DNA of 64,000 nt, from contig NC_087062.1 of NCBI RefSeq assembly GCF_963678635.1, positions 96,403,705 through 96,467,704 of the forward strand. Direction: 5' to 3'. The notes below the pieces were generated by a model. The model searched no databases and was not told the origin of the DNA. It worked only from the letters and a program-made list of their open reading frames with translations. The DNA comes from Symsagittifera roscoffensis (lineage: Eukaryota > Xenacoelomorpha > Acoela > Convolutidae). The translations under genes and the position numbers were made by a program. Below, piece after piece: positions 45,132-55,489 of this stretch (its first letter is position 1; each line of letters opens with the position of its first letter).

Positions 45132-45231
45132 GCTTTCTTTAAACTCCCTCTACTTCTCTGCAACAATTTTGTTTTCAATTATTTCTTCCCAACTCAGATA
45201 ATCATAAGAGGGTTATGTTAGGGTTACAAAT

Positions 45232-45630
45232 TTAATATCCTAGAGGGCTGAAGTGCATCTGGAAGGGGGTAAATTTCAGTGGTGTTTTCGTAGTTCCTCT
45301 AATTGTAAATAATGCCGATAGTAACGCTTTGTCTTCATCATTTGTCTCCTGTAGGTTTGTCAAGAACAATTTCCCTAATGTTCCGATGCAGCGTTCCACC
45401 TTTCCTATAGTTTGATGTTTATTCGTAGGTGCCGTCGTAAATCTAATATTCATTTCTTCCATGAATTTTAAAAATGTTCCAGACGTAAAACAACTACCCG
45501 AATCCGTTTTACTAATTCTAGGAATTCCGTGCTCCGAAAAGTAAGTCTGGAGATTCCTAATAACTTCCGAAGTGGTGGTGTTTTTGCTAAAATATGCGGA
45601 GGGATAAGAACTAAAAGAGTCTAAGAGCAA
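45232..45630 (-). pseudogene. integrase core fragment of the LTR element
   Basis: A 132-codon piece has LLDSFSSYPSAYF (first Asp of the DDE triad), ISKTDSGSCFTSGTFLKF (second Asp) and TTAPTNKHQTIGKVERCIGT (the Glu in KVER). Spacing fits a retroviral-type integrase core. The region before it is absent and a frameshift follows MHFSPLGY, so it is non-functional as it stands. Confidence 0.9.
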
Positions 45631-45750
45631 TCGAAGTGTAAATTATGACTATCGCTTTCCACCACTTTTCTGATAACATTTCGGGATTCAATTTTTTTTC
45701 TCATCGGTAGGTTTCTCTTTGACTGTCTAATACTAATTCTATTTACAGGG

Positions 45751-46473
45751 CTATTTACAAGTTGAATGAGGCATTGAAAATTCTTGAAGCGGATTAAATT
45801 TGTTGAAACAAGCGACTGTTTTAGAAGGTGTGGCCAAAAGGTGTGAGATTGGCGGAAAGCTTCTCGGCTTTCGCGTAGCTAATTTCTGATTGGTCCATTC
45901 TGTGGAATCAACATCCGACTTGCTTTCGCTTCTCGTAATTGCGTGCTCGCGTCTCGTTGTTGATTCGTAATTGCTACGGAACATTCCAGCTTCACTTTTG
46001 GCAACGCCTTCCATTCTAAAGCCTTTAAACGTGTCTGTTAATTTGTTGACTACCGATATCACAAATTTATCATCTAGAAAATCCGGTTCTTTCGCTTGTG
46101 AGCAAGGGTTTCTCGACAGGAAATCTGTAAAGCCCATCAACTTTCCTGGACTATATTCAATTTTAAAATCAAATGGGAATAAACGGGTTAACCATCGTGT
46201 CAATCTTTTGCAGTATACCTTATTCAAATGCTTTTTTCCAATAGCATGCACAATAGCTTGATGGTCCGTCTTTATTGTGAATTGCTTTCCTACCAAATAA
46301 TGCTGAAAATGCTCGCATCCCCATACAACGCCCAATATCTCCAGTTCGTTGGTTGAATACTTCTCTTCTAACCCATTTAAAAATCTACTCGCAAAAGCAA
46401 TCGGTAACTTCACCTCTTCTTTGACTTGGAATATTGTCGCACCTAGGCCTGATCTCGACGCGTCTGTTGCCAA
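45751..46473 (-). pseudogene. RNase H of the LTR element
   Basis: A 240-codon piece. ATDASRSGLGATIFQ holds the first catalytic Asp. KYSTNELEILGVVWGCEHFQ holds the Glu helix. IKTDHQAIVHAI holds the Asp of the TDH motif, and LTRLFPFDFKIEYSPGKLMG and DFLSRNPC end the domain. This is Ty3/Gypsy RNase H with its motifs intact. After it about 100 residues of linker follow, but the integrase zinc finger (HHCC) is missing, apparently deleted with the start of the integrase core. Confidence 0.9.
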
Positions 46474-46575
46474 AATGCATTCCAGTTTCGGGTTACAAAA
46501 ATTATTTTCTACAAATTTACAAATGGCGGCTTTTATATTTGCAAAACACTGTTCTTCTTTCTCTCCCCACTGGAA

Positions 46576-47343
46576 TTAATTCTTCTCCTTCAATAGATGT
46601 TTCAAAGTTACGAAATAGGATGATAATTTAGGTACGAATTTCACCATTTGATTTACGCTACCCATAAAGCTTTCAAGTGTTTTTAAATTCTTTGGTGCTG
46701 TCAATTTCGAAATAGCTTCAATTTTCGATGTTAATGGAGAGATAGACTTTTCTTTTAGTGTAAAACCCAACCATTCGACATTATTGTTTAATAGTGAACA
46801 CTTCTTTGCAGATAAGCGGAAATTTGACTCCACCAATTCTTCTATTGTCTTTCTTACCAATTTCATGTGTTCTTCGACTGAACTCTTCGATACTACAAGA
46901 ACATGGTCCAAAAAAGCGAACGCATTTCTATTATTTGCCAAACACGCGTCTATTAACTGCTGAAAAATCAAAGGGGTGTCACACAAACCATAAAAACCTC
47001 TATCAATCTTCCATGTGCCTGCGTAGTTTCCACCTATCACTCCGAAATTGCAATGTTTACTTGTACTTGGATGAGGGGATAACTGTCCAAAAGCATAGTT
47101 TAAGTCTAGCCTAGAATACCATACTGGGAATGGATTATGTTGCTGTGCGATTAAAGAAATGCTTTCTATCAGCGATTCTACCCGTGGCATTTGCGCCTTC
47201 ATTGAATTCAAATGTTTGTTTAATTCTCTTGCATCTAATGTGACCTTTATCGACCCTTTGTCATGTTTTTGAGCAAGACATACTGGTTGGACAAATTGGT
47301 CAGCTTTTACATTCAACGCTCGAGAAATAAATTTCCCTACCAA
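46576..47343 (-). pseudogene. reverse transcriptase of the LTR element
   Basis: A 255-codon piece covers ARELNKHL, the first palm block YSRLDLNYAFGQL, GFYGLCDTPLIFQQLID, then FLDHVLVVSKSSVEEHM and the thumb FLGFT-like VEWLGFTLKEKSISP, ending at FMGSVNQMVKFVPKLS. The catalytic YxDD box is FLDH, so the second catalytic aspartate is lost and no polymerisation is expected. A stop separates it from the RNase H frame. Confidence 0.9.
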
Positions 47344-47494
47344 TTAACCTTTTCATTTCTTTATCGAACGCTTCCTGTAAATTTATTGGTAAGTGTCTTG
47401 CCCTTTGTTGTGTAATTTTCGCATCTTCTTTCAGTTCTATTTTTAATTCAAAGTCTTTCACCGTAGATAGGTCATAACAAAATTTTTGGGGTAT

Positions 47495-48334
47495 CTATCT
47501 ATTAGTTCTTTTAAAAAACGGTCTGTCTTGATCTTGCTTCACAATATGTACAAAATTATGTTCATTTTTTGCTGGAAATTCTTTAAAAGCAATGAATTTA
47601 CCTTCTTTTGTGTATTGAGGCCATATTCCTATACGCAATCCCAATATCCACTCCAAACCTAATAGATCAGGTGCATTCTTCTGTGATGAGACATAGGCTT
47701 TTCCTTCCGGGATTTGCATTCCTCTGTACCTCGCTTTACACTCTACGTATCCACCCATAGGTATGGGATTTCCGTTGTAATCCGTGAAGTTCTTCTTTGT
47801 CTTCTTTATTCTCTTTTTCTTTAAAATTTCTTTATATAGGTCTTGATTTAGGATAGTAAATGGAGAGCCCGTGTCCAATACAAATTCAGTCATTTTTCCA
47901 TCAATTTCAATTGTGATCAACATTTTACTTCGCAAAAGATCCACTGATATTTCGTTTACTTGGTATATTGGAAAGCCTTGCGTTTGTTGTTCTTCTTGAT
48001 CATCCTCTTGCTCCGATCCTTCTTCTTCTAATAGATTTGCTGTACTTGACGTGTTGGAGCGGCAACAACGACCAAAATTTCCACGTTTGCCACATACGTT
48101 GCAATTTACATTTTGCCCCCGACATTTATCCAAATGATTTTTTATCTTGTCTCTCGATGCGATTTTTTCTCCACATTTAAAACATTTCACATTGTCTTCT
48201 CTTGAGTCTCCTCCTCTCGCATTAAAACCTTTAGTTCCCATTCTTCCTCTGATTCTTGAACCTCGGTCTCCACGTCCTCTTTGTCCGGTGTAGAATATTG
48301 GTTCTTCTTTTACCTCTGGTACTGACGCCTTCAA
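47495..48334 (-). pseudogene. nucleocapsid and aspartic protease of the LTR element
   Basis: A 279-codon piece has a basic Arg/Gly-rich stretch (GRGDRGSRIRGR), paired-cysteine fingers CFKCG..H..KC and CNVCGKRGNFGRCC, then the protease with its FVLDTGSPFTIL active site (LDTGS intact) and the downstream LLGLEWILGLRIG flap/end. In the second finger Asn stands where a zinc-knuckle His is normal, so metal binding there is doubtful. It ends before the reverse transcriptase, which starts in a different frame after about 150 damaged bases. Confidence 0.85.
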
Positions 48335-48819
48335 TTTTTCTTGGTCTCGACTTGTGTCTTCTTATTGGAATGCCATTCTTCTGACTGAACTTGGGCTGAG
48401 TTCCCTTTCCATCAGTTGCTTTTGTATATTCTTGTCTGATATTGTTACTATGAACCGGTCTCTGATCCATTCTGCCTCTTTTATTCCATAATTGCATTTG
48501 GAGGCCATAAGTGAGAGTCTGGCATGGTATTCTTTCAAACTTTTTTTGGTTTCTGGTATGCCATGTTAAACTCCCATCTTACAAATTTTGAACTTCTTTT
48601 CTCTATGAATATTTCCTCGCAAATTTTGATCAGTTCCATTATGTTCTTTTCGCTGATTTTGAAATGCAGATAAGCTGCTTGAAGTCGGCATCTTCCTTCT
48701 GTACCCAATCCCATGAAAAGGAGAAACTTGGTATTCTTCTGGTTGATGTCTTCTTCTTCTGTTCCGCTTGTCAATACCACACTCAACCACGGTTTAAGCT
48801 TTCTTCTTCTCATTTTCAA
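48231..48819 (-). pseudogene. gag remnant of the LTR element
   Basis: Open pieces at 48,535-48,819 and 48,231-48,497 together read a retrotransposon capsid-type sequence: FLLFMGLGTEGRCRLQAAYL, then SLKEYHARLSLMASKCNYGI and EAEWIRDRFIVTISDKNIQK across the frameshift at about 48,530. EAEWIRDRFI corresponds to the conserved QDE.IRD.F stretch of many Gypsy gag proteins. Another frameshift near 48,340 leads into the nucleocapsid/protease frame. The start is approximate because the first exon-like 130 bases after the primer-binding site are not clearly open. Confidence 0.75.
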
Positions 48820-48928
48820 GTGTGATTTTATGTGAAATCCATAGAAAGGTACTAAACAGCTCTGCCCATGTTTCCCAATCTTGTATTTCTTCTTTTGAAT
48901 CCTCCCAGTAGTTTCCTATGGACAGCCG

Positions 48929-48945
48929 CATTGCTGACTGCGCCA
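48929..48945 (-). other. primer-binding site
   Basis: Directly after the 5' LTR the minus strand reads TGGCGCAGTCAGCAATG. TGG plus a tRNA 3'-end complement is the standard primer site for minus-strand DNA synthesis. I cannot say which tRNA. Confidence 0.75.
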
Positions 48946-49137
48946 TGTTATCTCGTTGCGTAGAGCAATATGTAAAGACGTTTTAGATTCAATGTTAATT
49001 CAGAAGATCACTAGGGACGAATGAATAATAACACAATCAATTATTATACTAGAAGGCGGGTGTACCCGTCAACATAATCAGAGAGTTACAATGCTACGTG
49101 TGACGATTGTCATTCTCTAGTACTCTCTCATACCACA
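48946..49137 (-). repeat. 5' LTR
   Basis: 192 bp, same ends as the 3' LTR, followed by target duplication AAGTT. It should contain the element promoter; no clear TATA box stands out. Confidence 0.95.
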
Positions 49138-49382
49138 AAGTTAAAATTCGCTATCTTTCCACTGATATCAACTGCGTTTTTTTGTTTTATTTAGGACGTT
49201 TTAAAAAAAACGTTTGTTCAAAACGTTTTTTTCAATCAAAAACAAAATCGTTTCAAAGGTTTTTTTAGCAATGCCACTGAGGAAAAATCACAAGCGAATT
49301 CACAAAAAAAAACATTTCAATCCAAAAACGTTGGTGAACAAAAAAATCGATGTTTTGACGTTATTTGAAACAATATGTTGAA

Positions 49383-49425
49383 TTTTTCACCAGTTTAGTT
49401 GCAAAGGGGATTTTTTTCTTAAGAC
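49383..49425 (-). pseudogene. second, more decayed copy of the IS1 exon's 3' end
   Basis: The minus strand reads AAGAAAAAAATCCCCTTTGC AACTAAACTGGTGA, aligning with AAGACAAAACTCCCC..TTGC TACTAAACTAGTGA of the exon. The donor GT is retained but weak. Confidence 0.5.
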
Positions 49426-49537
49426 AAATTCGAGGTCCGTTTTTTATCCTATTCTAACCCGAACAATCTCTAGTTACTTCCTAGTAGGAAGTTCCTACAG
49501 TTCATATTTCATTTATACTTTTAGGTGGACTTTTCCA

Positions 49538-49600
49538 AGTTGGGACTCACTAGTTTAGTAGCAAGGGGGGTTTTGTCTTCTTTGCGAGAATACTTCTCTT
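49538..49600 (-). pseudogene. decayed duplicate of the IS1 exon's 3' end
   Basis: About 120 bases beyond the IS1 exon, on minus, the sequence reads A[20 protein letters not shown] then [20 protein letters not shown] and the donor GTGAGT are the same as in the real exon, while the upstream part has diverged and carries a TAA where the exon has TTA. No acceptor-linked open frame remains. Confidence 0.8.
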
Positions 49601-49711
49601 AAGCTACATGAACGAATAGAGGGTAAAAATTTTTCAAATAAGGATTAATATTTTGATGTCGCGTGAATTAAAATTTTGTCGAACATCTCATCTTTCAAGT
49701 TTCGCACTCAC

Positions 49712-49964
49712 TAGTTTAGTAGCAAGGGGAGTTTTGTCTTCTTTGGGTAAATGCGTCTCTAATGCTAACACTACACAATTAGCCATAATCGTCAACAGAA
49801 TCAGATACTCGAAAGGCATCCAATCCGTGATCCGTTTCGCCCATTTACGGATGATGTTGTCTTCCGCGAACAGGAAGAGGGAGGAATTTCCCGAGAGACA
49901 GGATTGGTCGGTTTCACCTGGCATGTTGTGAGCTGATTGCGAGGAAGACTGGCTTTTGGCGCGA
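49712..49964 (-). CDS. Cav2: Cav2 calcium channel alpha-1 subunit, exon with IS1
   Basis: This 253-base minus exon lies between TTTTTTTTCCAG and GTGAGTGCG. It encodes [20 protein letters not shown], then [42 protein letters not shown] (helix IS1) and [26 protein letters not shown]..., [15 protein letters not shown] and HLP..DKTPL are hallmark Cav2 sequence (fly cacophony and worm UNC-2 class), distinct from Cav1. It begins with the third base of a codon, matching the two-base overhang of the exon at 51,028, and ends in phase 0, matching the IS2 exon. Confidence 0.93.
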
Positions 49965-51027
49965 CTGGAAAAAAAATTTCATTCATAAAAAAAATTATTT
50001 AAAAATGACATAAAATGTCTATAATTATTTTTGGAAAAAAACGTATTTTCATTTAATAAATATTGTATTTTATTTTTACAAAATACTATGTACTAAAAAA
50101 ATCTTAGAATTAGAAAAATGGGTGATTTGTAGTTTCGCAGAGTTCACTTGGAACGTTTTTCGTCCTTTTTTTTCTGTGAAATTGCCTTTTTACTTTCATA
50201 TGATACTTCTGAAAAACATGACTATGAAACAGAAATCTCAGTACTTTGAACAATTCTAGAACGAAATTTATGGGTTAAAAAAATGTGGTTGTAGCTATAT
50301 ATAGCTTACGATTAGCTGTGGATTAGCGCACTTATACGTGAGATTCCGTGAAATTTTTATTGAGATTTAGGGATTTGAAAGAAAATTGGCTTTCTTGACT
50401 ATGACAATTTTTTTTCCTATAAAAACGCCTATAAATTTTTTAAGTCTCAAAAAACTCTGTGGATTATTTACAAAAAGTATAAGTTTTTTCATTTTTCATC
50501 ACGTTAAGAACTTCTGTATTCAGATCTATAAAAAGATCTATAAAGTTCAGCATTGTTAAACACGCCTACATAATACAAATGATCATTTGTGCTCAAGCGC
50601 TTTCTAAGCATATAATCACTGAGTATCATAGTCACTTTTTTGCACAGGCAATTAGTCCTGAAAATTGGCCAGTTTGTTCACGACTCAGTGCACTGAAGTT
50701 CAAAAACGCTTGAGCGGTTTATGGTTCGTATGTTTCAAGTTCATATAAAAGTTGCAAGTTTTGGTGATCAGCTAGCTTTGTAAGATTAACAGTTCGTAAT
50801 GCACCGCTAACTATAACAAATTGCGCTTTTTTTATAAAAAAAATTGTAATATTCTGTGGTGATCTGTTGTATTCGGTTTAACAAATTCGGTACCTTATAA
50901 AGGACTTTAGTCACAAAAACAGTGTGCCTGAGCACGGAAAAAATGAAATCATGCTCATAAAGAATACGACAAAAAATTGGTTAATAGTCGGCGCACCAAC
51001 AAGGGGGGGGGGTATGATGTTACTGAC
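49965..51027 (-). other. intron between the start exon and the IS1 exon
   Basis: AT-rich with no open frame of note. It begins on minus with GTCAGTAACATC and ends with a T-run and CCAG. A run of ten G at 51,003-51,012 lies just inside the donor end. Confidence 0.75.
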
Positions 51028-51132
51028 CTGGCTATAGTCTGGAAGCGAGTGACTCCACCGGAAGCCCCGGGTGTGCCCTGTTGAGATCCGTAAGACTGCA
51101 TGACAACACTGGCAAAGGAGGACGGATGGATC
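51028..51132 (-). CDS. Cav2: Cav2 calcium channel alpha-1 subunit, probable start exon
   Basis: On minus, TTTGTTTTTAG precedes the exon and CAG/GTCAGT ends it. The first ATG in the open frame is at 51,099-51,101, giving MQSYGSQQGTPGASGGVTRF then QTIA and an AG overhang that completes Ser with the first base of the IS1 exon. The Gly/Ser/Gln-rich cytosolic N-terminus is typical in character though not in sequence of Cav2 channels. The acceptor upstream means a 5' untranslated exon or a trans-spliced leader precedes it. The phase fit supports it, but the frame is also open upstream of the ATG within the exon. Confidence 0.65.
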
Positions 51133-52284
51133 CTAAAAACAAACAAATAAACAGTAAAAAAAGTTCCTGAAGTATTAATTTTTTCACAGCTTTAGCTGGC
51201 AGTGGTCCTTTTAACTTTTTTTTGCATTCTTGAATTTTTTGTGACAAAAATTGAGAGCTTAGAAAGGTTTTAAAAAAATTGTTTATAAAAAATTTAAGTG
51301 AAAAAATGTTGAGAGAAAATCAAACTGTTTTTTTTCAATGGAATCAAACTTCATAAATGAGGTTGTTAACGTTTTTTTGGAAAGATGATTCAGGAAAATG
51401 GAGGAAGAATGATAGGTTATGTTGTCAACAACATGATGGAACGATTATAAACAATCCAAACAAAAACAAAATTCGTATTATCAAATGCTGGCAAGCACAT
51501 ATGCTTCTTTCGTCTACGTTGCTCATGAGAAGTTTTATTTGAATGTAGCCCAATACCACACATATGTGTGAACAAAACATAGCCTATATTTTCACACAAA
51601 ATTATGATAAATTCACTTCACTTTAATAAAACCTTAATTTCACCTTTTCTCATACTTTTAACAGATTAACATGTAGAAAACTTTTCTTTTTTTCTGTGCA
51701 TATTTAAACAACTTACGCCATTTTGTGAACAAACTATGATAGTTATTTACGTGAGCTCTACTTTGTTGTTTTTGTTTCGTTAATTTTGTAGAGTCTATTA
51801 CTTCGTAGCTAACAAGCACGTACTGCCCGAGGCAAAATTCTCGTTAAAATATGTTTCCCAAACTAACCGAAAAAATCTCTGAAATTTTTTGTGATTTTTA
51901 TAAAGAGTTTTGAACATGTACCTGAGAGAAAAATCAAATTTTACAGGCCTATTTGAAAAAAAAAGAGACGAGTCAAGATTTTGATCATTATTTGACGGAT
52001 AAGAAGTGGAATAAAATTTTAAACAAACCAATTGGTCTTATGAGATCAAATGACCGCAAATGACTACTTTTTCGTTTCAAGTGGCATTAAATTGAGAGAC
52101 GCGTTATCTACCTTTTTTCTAATTTTCAAACTGAAAGTATGGGTATCAAGGCTATAATCCTTAAAATTGCAGAATTTTTAAAATCTTTTAAATGAAGGAA
52201 TCATTTTTTAGGAGACTCGTATAAATGTCTTTGATACTGTTCTTCAAAAATCACTGAAATTGATTGCAATTAATTGTATCAATC
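51133..52284. other. non-coding region upstream of the channel start exon
   Basis: AT-rich, with no supportable gene. Short frames at 51,357-51,599 and 51,798-52,031 look random. It probably holds intron or promoter sequence of the channel gene, but no specific site can be named. Confidence 0.5.
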
Positions 52285-52290
52285 GGTGCA

Positions 52291-52357
52291 CCGACATTTG
52301 CGCGCAAGACATTACCGCGCAAGACATTACCGCGCAAAACACAGACATTACCGCGCA
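52291..52357 (+). repeat. left inverted end with iterated ACATTACCGCGC units
   Basis: Four tandem-like units: GACATTTGCGCGCAA, GACATTACCGCGCAA, GACATTACCGCGCAAAACACA and GACATTACCGCGCA. The last three reappear in inverse order at the right end. Clustered subterminal repeats usually bind the transposase. Confidence 0.85.
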
Positions 52358-52992
52358 GCTTAATAATGTTCAGCAGTGACCGGATTAATAAGTAATTACT
52401 TATTTTCACTTATTTTACTTATTCAGCTGAAAGTGTCTAAATCACTTATTTCACTTTCTTAATCACTTATTTTTGATTTTCTAAGAAATATTAGATAATT
52501 ACATAAGGATATTTCTTAGAAATCGTTCGAAAACGCAGTTTTTGGAACTGACGCATAAATTTAATTTCGAGAAACCCTTCTGAAGAATAAGGGATTGAAA
52601 TGTAGAAATGTAGAAAATATCCGTTTTTTGCGAGCGTTCACGGATAATTAAAAATTATGAAAAAATAATGCTAACGCCATGAAACAAGTTTTGCATCCTA
52701 TAACTCATGCTGCAGCAGGCGGGGGTGGGGGGGGGGGTAGTATGATTATAATCACTTATATATGATATAAAATATATCAATAGAAAGGGGGGTATTTTCA
52801 GGGGGAGGTATTTTCAAGGGGGGATTCTGATTCGCTCGGGGTATTACATGCATGGTGCCAAATGAACGATGTGTTAATTACCGTAATTTACGACATGTTA
52901 ATAAAGTTGTTCAAATCGGGGTGATTATAATTAATTGAGGTGATTATATTAAACGCTAATTGCTACCCTGCCTCAATTTGAGGCATCACCTA

Positions 52993-53572
52993 TAGTGCTT
53001 AACAAAAAGTTCGCGAGACGAGGTTTAATTAAATATAACTCAAAATCTTCAAATAATGAATATCTAAGGTCTAGATTACATGGAAAACTCAAGTTTCTGA
53101 GCAAAAGAGTTTGTTGAAGATATCCAGACTTCTTCATTCATAATTTCGTTGATGTCATTGAGGGTAACAGAAACCCTGAGGGAACACTTGTTTCTTGAAA
53201 ATAGGCCAAAAAACTTCAATAGGGTTGAAGGAAGGGCTGGAGGGCGGCAGTACAACTCATGCCAAGAATAGATAGTTTCTGTCGAAGGTTAAGAGCTGCT
53301 ATTCGACCCATTTTTCCGGTACGGTGAATAGTTGTGCCCCAAATTCTTCCTTGCAAATCCCTTTTCCCAGTTGACTCAGGAATATAGAATTTTCTTACAA
53401 TTCCGATGTTAGTAAAGGAATCATTGGCGTCTTTCGATAGAAAAAGAGAAGCTGTAAAGTTATCGGAAATCTAACGGTCACGTATTTTGCAGAAAATTGA
53501 TGAAATCACATTCAAAAGCAATTAGTTGCATGAACGGGTTGCTTCGTCTCGCGAACATTTTGTTAAGCACTG
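52993..53572 (-). mobile_element. nested Tc1/mariner-like remnant
   Basis: Inverted ends TAGTGCTTAACAAAAAGTTC (52,993) and, on minus, CAGTGCTTAACAAAATGTTC (from 53,572) with GCGAGACGA following each; CAGTG starts are typical of Tc1 elements. On minus, LPPSSPSFNPIEVFWPIFKK (53,180-53,245) is the conserved SPD.NPIE..W block carrying the third catalytic acid of Tc1/mariner transposases, followed after a frameshift by a helical tail. The upstream part (53,290-53,470, TGKRDLQGRIWGTTIHRTGK) is open but short. The catalytic D-D part is mostly deleted, so it is inactive. Confidence 0.75.
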
Positions 53573-53573
53573 T

Positions 53574-53630
53574 TTTTGCGCGGTAATGTCTGTGTTTTGC
53601 GCGGTAATGTCTTGCGCGGTAATGTCTGGA
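53574..53630 (-). repeat. right inverted end with iterated units
   Basis: Three copies of TGCGCGGTAATGTCT, the reverse complement of the left-end units, with the same TGTGTTT spacer between the first two. Confidence 0.85.
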
Positions 53631-53643
53631 CACGGTATCAATC

Positions 53644-54588
53644 AATCAATCAAATAGACTATACAATGTATTATCAATTTTGATGAGATATTCATAATCG
53701 AAATGAACACAATTTTACCTGGAGATAAAGTTTGTTCTTTGCAAAATTGAAAAAATTTCATGAGAACACACAAACCTCAAACAAGATGCGCTGAAGAAAC
53801 ACGATATACTTAATTAAACTATTACTCGGGGTGGCTATTCTGTGCTGAAACGACAGACCGTCATTGAACAAAGTAAAAAAATCCAAACTCATAATCCATT
53901 TGAGACCAGCGCGCGTTTGCGAATTATTGAACGAAGAGGGGGGGGGGGGGAAGTCTTGTGATTTGGATTTTTTTGGCTCTGATATTTTTAGGATGCATTT
54001 CTATGCACTGAAGATAGTTTTTTCTACAGATCTTACATAGAAAATATGTGAATTGTGGAAAATATAGAACTGTGGCTTTCACTCAATTTTTCCACTAGTC
54101 GCTCTAAATTGCCTTTCGGAAATGCGACAGAAGGTTTATAACCACAGTAGTTTTAACTGAATAATTTGACAACTACCTCCCCCTCCCCTAAACGCGCTCT
54201 TGATTCAAGAATTGGATTCAGGTTTTTCTGAATACAGGCTCTGTAAAAGAGCTATTCGGTTTCGAATCAATTAATTACCGGGGTTCATCGCGAGTTTCCA
54301 AGCAGAAGGCGCTGTAAATTAGGTCGTATATGAACTATGTCGACAAATATAACAGGTAATTCTTAGCGAGGCGTGGCGAATTTTTGATTGTAGATAGACA
54401 ATATGTAAAAAACAGATGCTGGTCGATTTGTAAGCGTGAAAAGATAACTACTATTTGCGTGAAAAGATTTTGTTGGTAGCGATTTTTATGACAATTGGCG
54501 GGAACAGGTATTTAACACGTATGAATTCATGCTGTTCTGCTGGCTTTTGAATGTGCGCTTTGGTTGTTAACTGGTACTAACTGGTAGA
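53644..54588. other. non-coding stretch
   Basis: No gene. It contains a run of 13 G (53,938-53,950), matching similar G-runs at 51,003 and 52,721-52,737, and a CCTCCCCCTCCCC tract near 54,177. Confidence 0.6.
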
Positions 54589-55489
54589 ATGTAACATTCG
54601 TCTACTGCAGTCACACATGAGGCTTAAGAAAAATAGGCCCTATAACCACTGGCTCAAGGGTCAGGGACACCATCTCTTGTGTTTTTCTACCTCAAGAACG
54701 GTCGGAGCCAGTTCGGTTCGTTTGTGACATGAGACTACGACCCGTTACAGCTTAAAGGCTACTACTAAAATATCCCCCCACTCTAGAATTAGAAACGTCC
54801 CCATACTTAGGTCTCTAGATACCCAAAATACATGAACGCCGTTAAAAACCGGGTTGGAACAATCCGTTAAGTTACTTTTTATTAGACAGTGGAACTTTGA
54901 TCCATTTCAGATGGATCAACCTAAAACTCGCCTTACCTCAACATAACAATTATAAAACACACTCTAGGAATTTAAATTAAGTACTCACATTGTAGCACGC
55001 TCAAGAACCAGGAAGTAAATAAGTCGGTAAGCAACTCAAGAATTAATAAAGTAACTAAAATGAGTTTAATGTTAGTCAGTTTTAATAATAAGAACAAGTT
55101 TTTTCTCTAGACTGTAAGTTCTCGTGAACCATTGGGACACTCTAGCTGTCCACCTTTCCACCGAAGGTTCACTCTGGTCCAGTTAATAATAGTACTCCAA
55201 TCACAACAATCCAGTTCGTGGGAATGCTCTCGTCTCTGTTTTAGATGGGACAGCTCTACTCTTGTTCTATTGTGACAGAAATTGCGAATAGCAATTTCCC
55301 ACCGTTTTATTTAGCAACTTTCCCGCGATTGTTACTCGATTGTTCTGACTTCTCTTTTTCTGATTTTCAGTTATCGCGAGAAAATCGTGCATGACAGGTT
55401 CCATTCGAAATTTTGAAAAATTAAATTTCACTCCAAAATCAAGTGTTTTTTGCTTCTCTCAAGGTCAAACTTCCGAATATGACCGACTG
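54589..55489 (+). repeat. 0.9-kb repeat R, right copy
   Basis: This is the counterpart of 1,153-2,064, starting abruptly at ATGTAACATTCGTCTACTGC after unrelated sequence (AACTGGTAG). It lies 435 bp beyond the stop codon of the second large frame and inverted relative to it. If R is a terminal inverted repeat, 54,589 would be the element's end or a truncation point. The plus-strand frame from 55,391 begins in R and overlaps the minus gene, so it is not a gene. Confidence 0.8.

Larger units (their letters stand above)
44088..49137 (-). mobile_element. Ty3/Gypsy LTR retrotransposon inserted in a channel intron
   Basis: A complete but defective element: two 192-bp LTRs, 5-bp target duplication AAGTT on both sides (44,083-44,087 and 49,138-49,142), primer-binding site and polypurine tract next to the LTRs, and gag, protease, reverse transcriptase, RNase H and integrase remnants in the Ty3/Gypsy order on minus. 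The LTRs differ at 4 of 192 positions, so insertion is fairly recent, yet the coding region has several frameshifts, an internal deletion and damaged catalytic sites. It therefore probably moved using enzymes made by another copy. Confidence 0.95.
52285..53634. mobile_element. DNA transposon-like element with repeat-rich inverted ends
   Basis: The ends are inverted repeats built of iterated GACATTACCGCGCAA units: left GGTGCACCGACATTTGCGCG onward (52,285-52,357), right (reverse strand) CGTGTCCAGACATTACCGCG onward (53,576-53,634). A 9-bp direct repeat GTATCAATC flanks it (52,276-52,284 and 53,635-53,643), consistent with a target duplication. No transposase of its own is visible, so it is non-autonomous. 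The 9-bp duplication would suit Mutator-like or Merlin-like elements, but the family is not established. Confidence 0.75.

Noticed and set aside
51003-53950. G-runs as functional quadruplexes
   Set aside because: Single long G tracts without four spaced runs; more likely simple slippage sequence.
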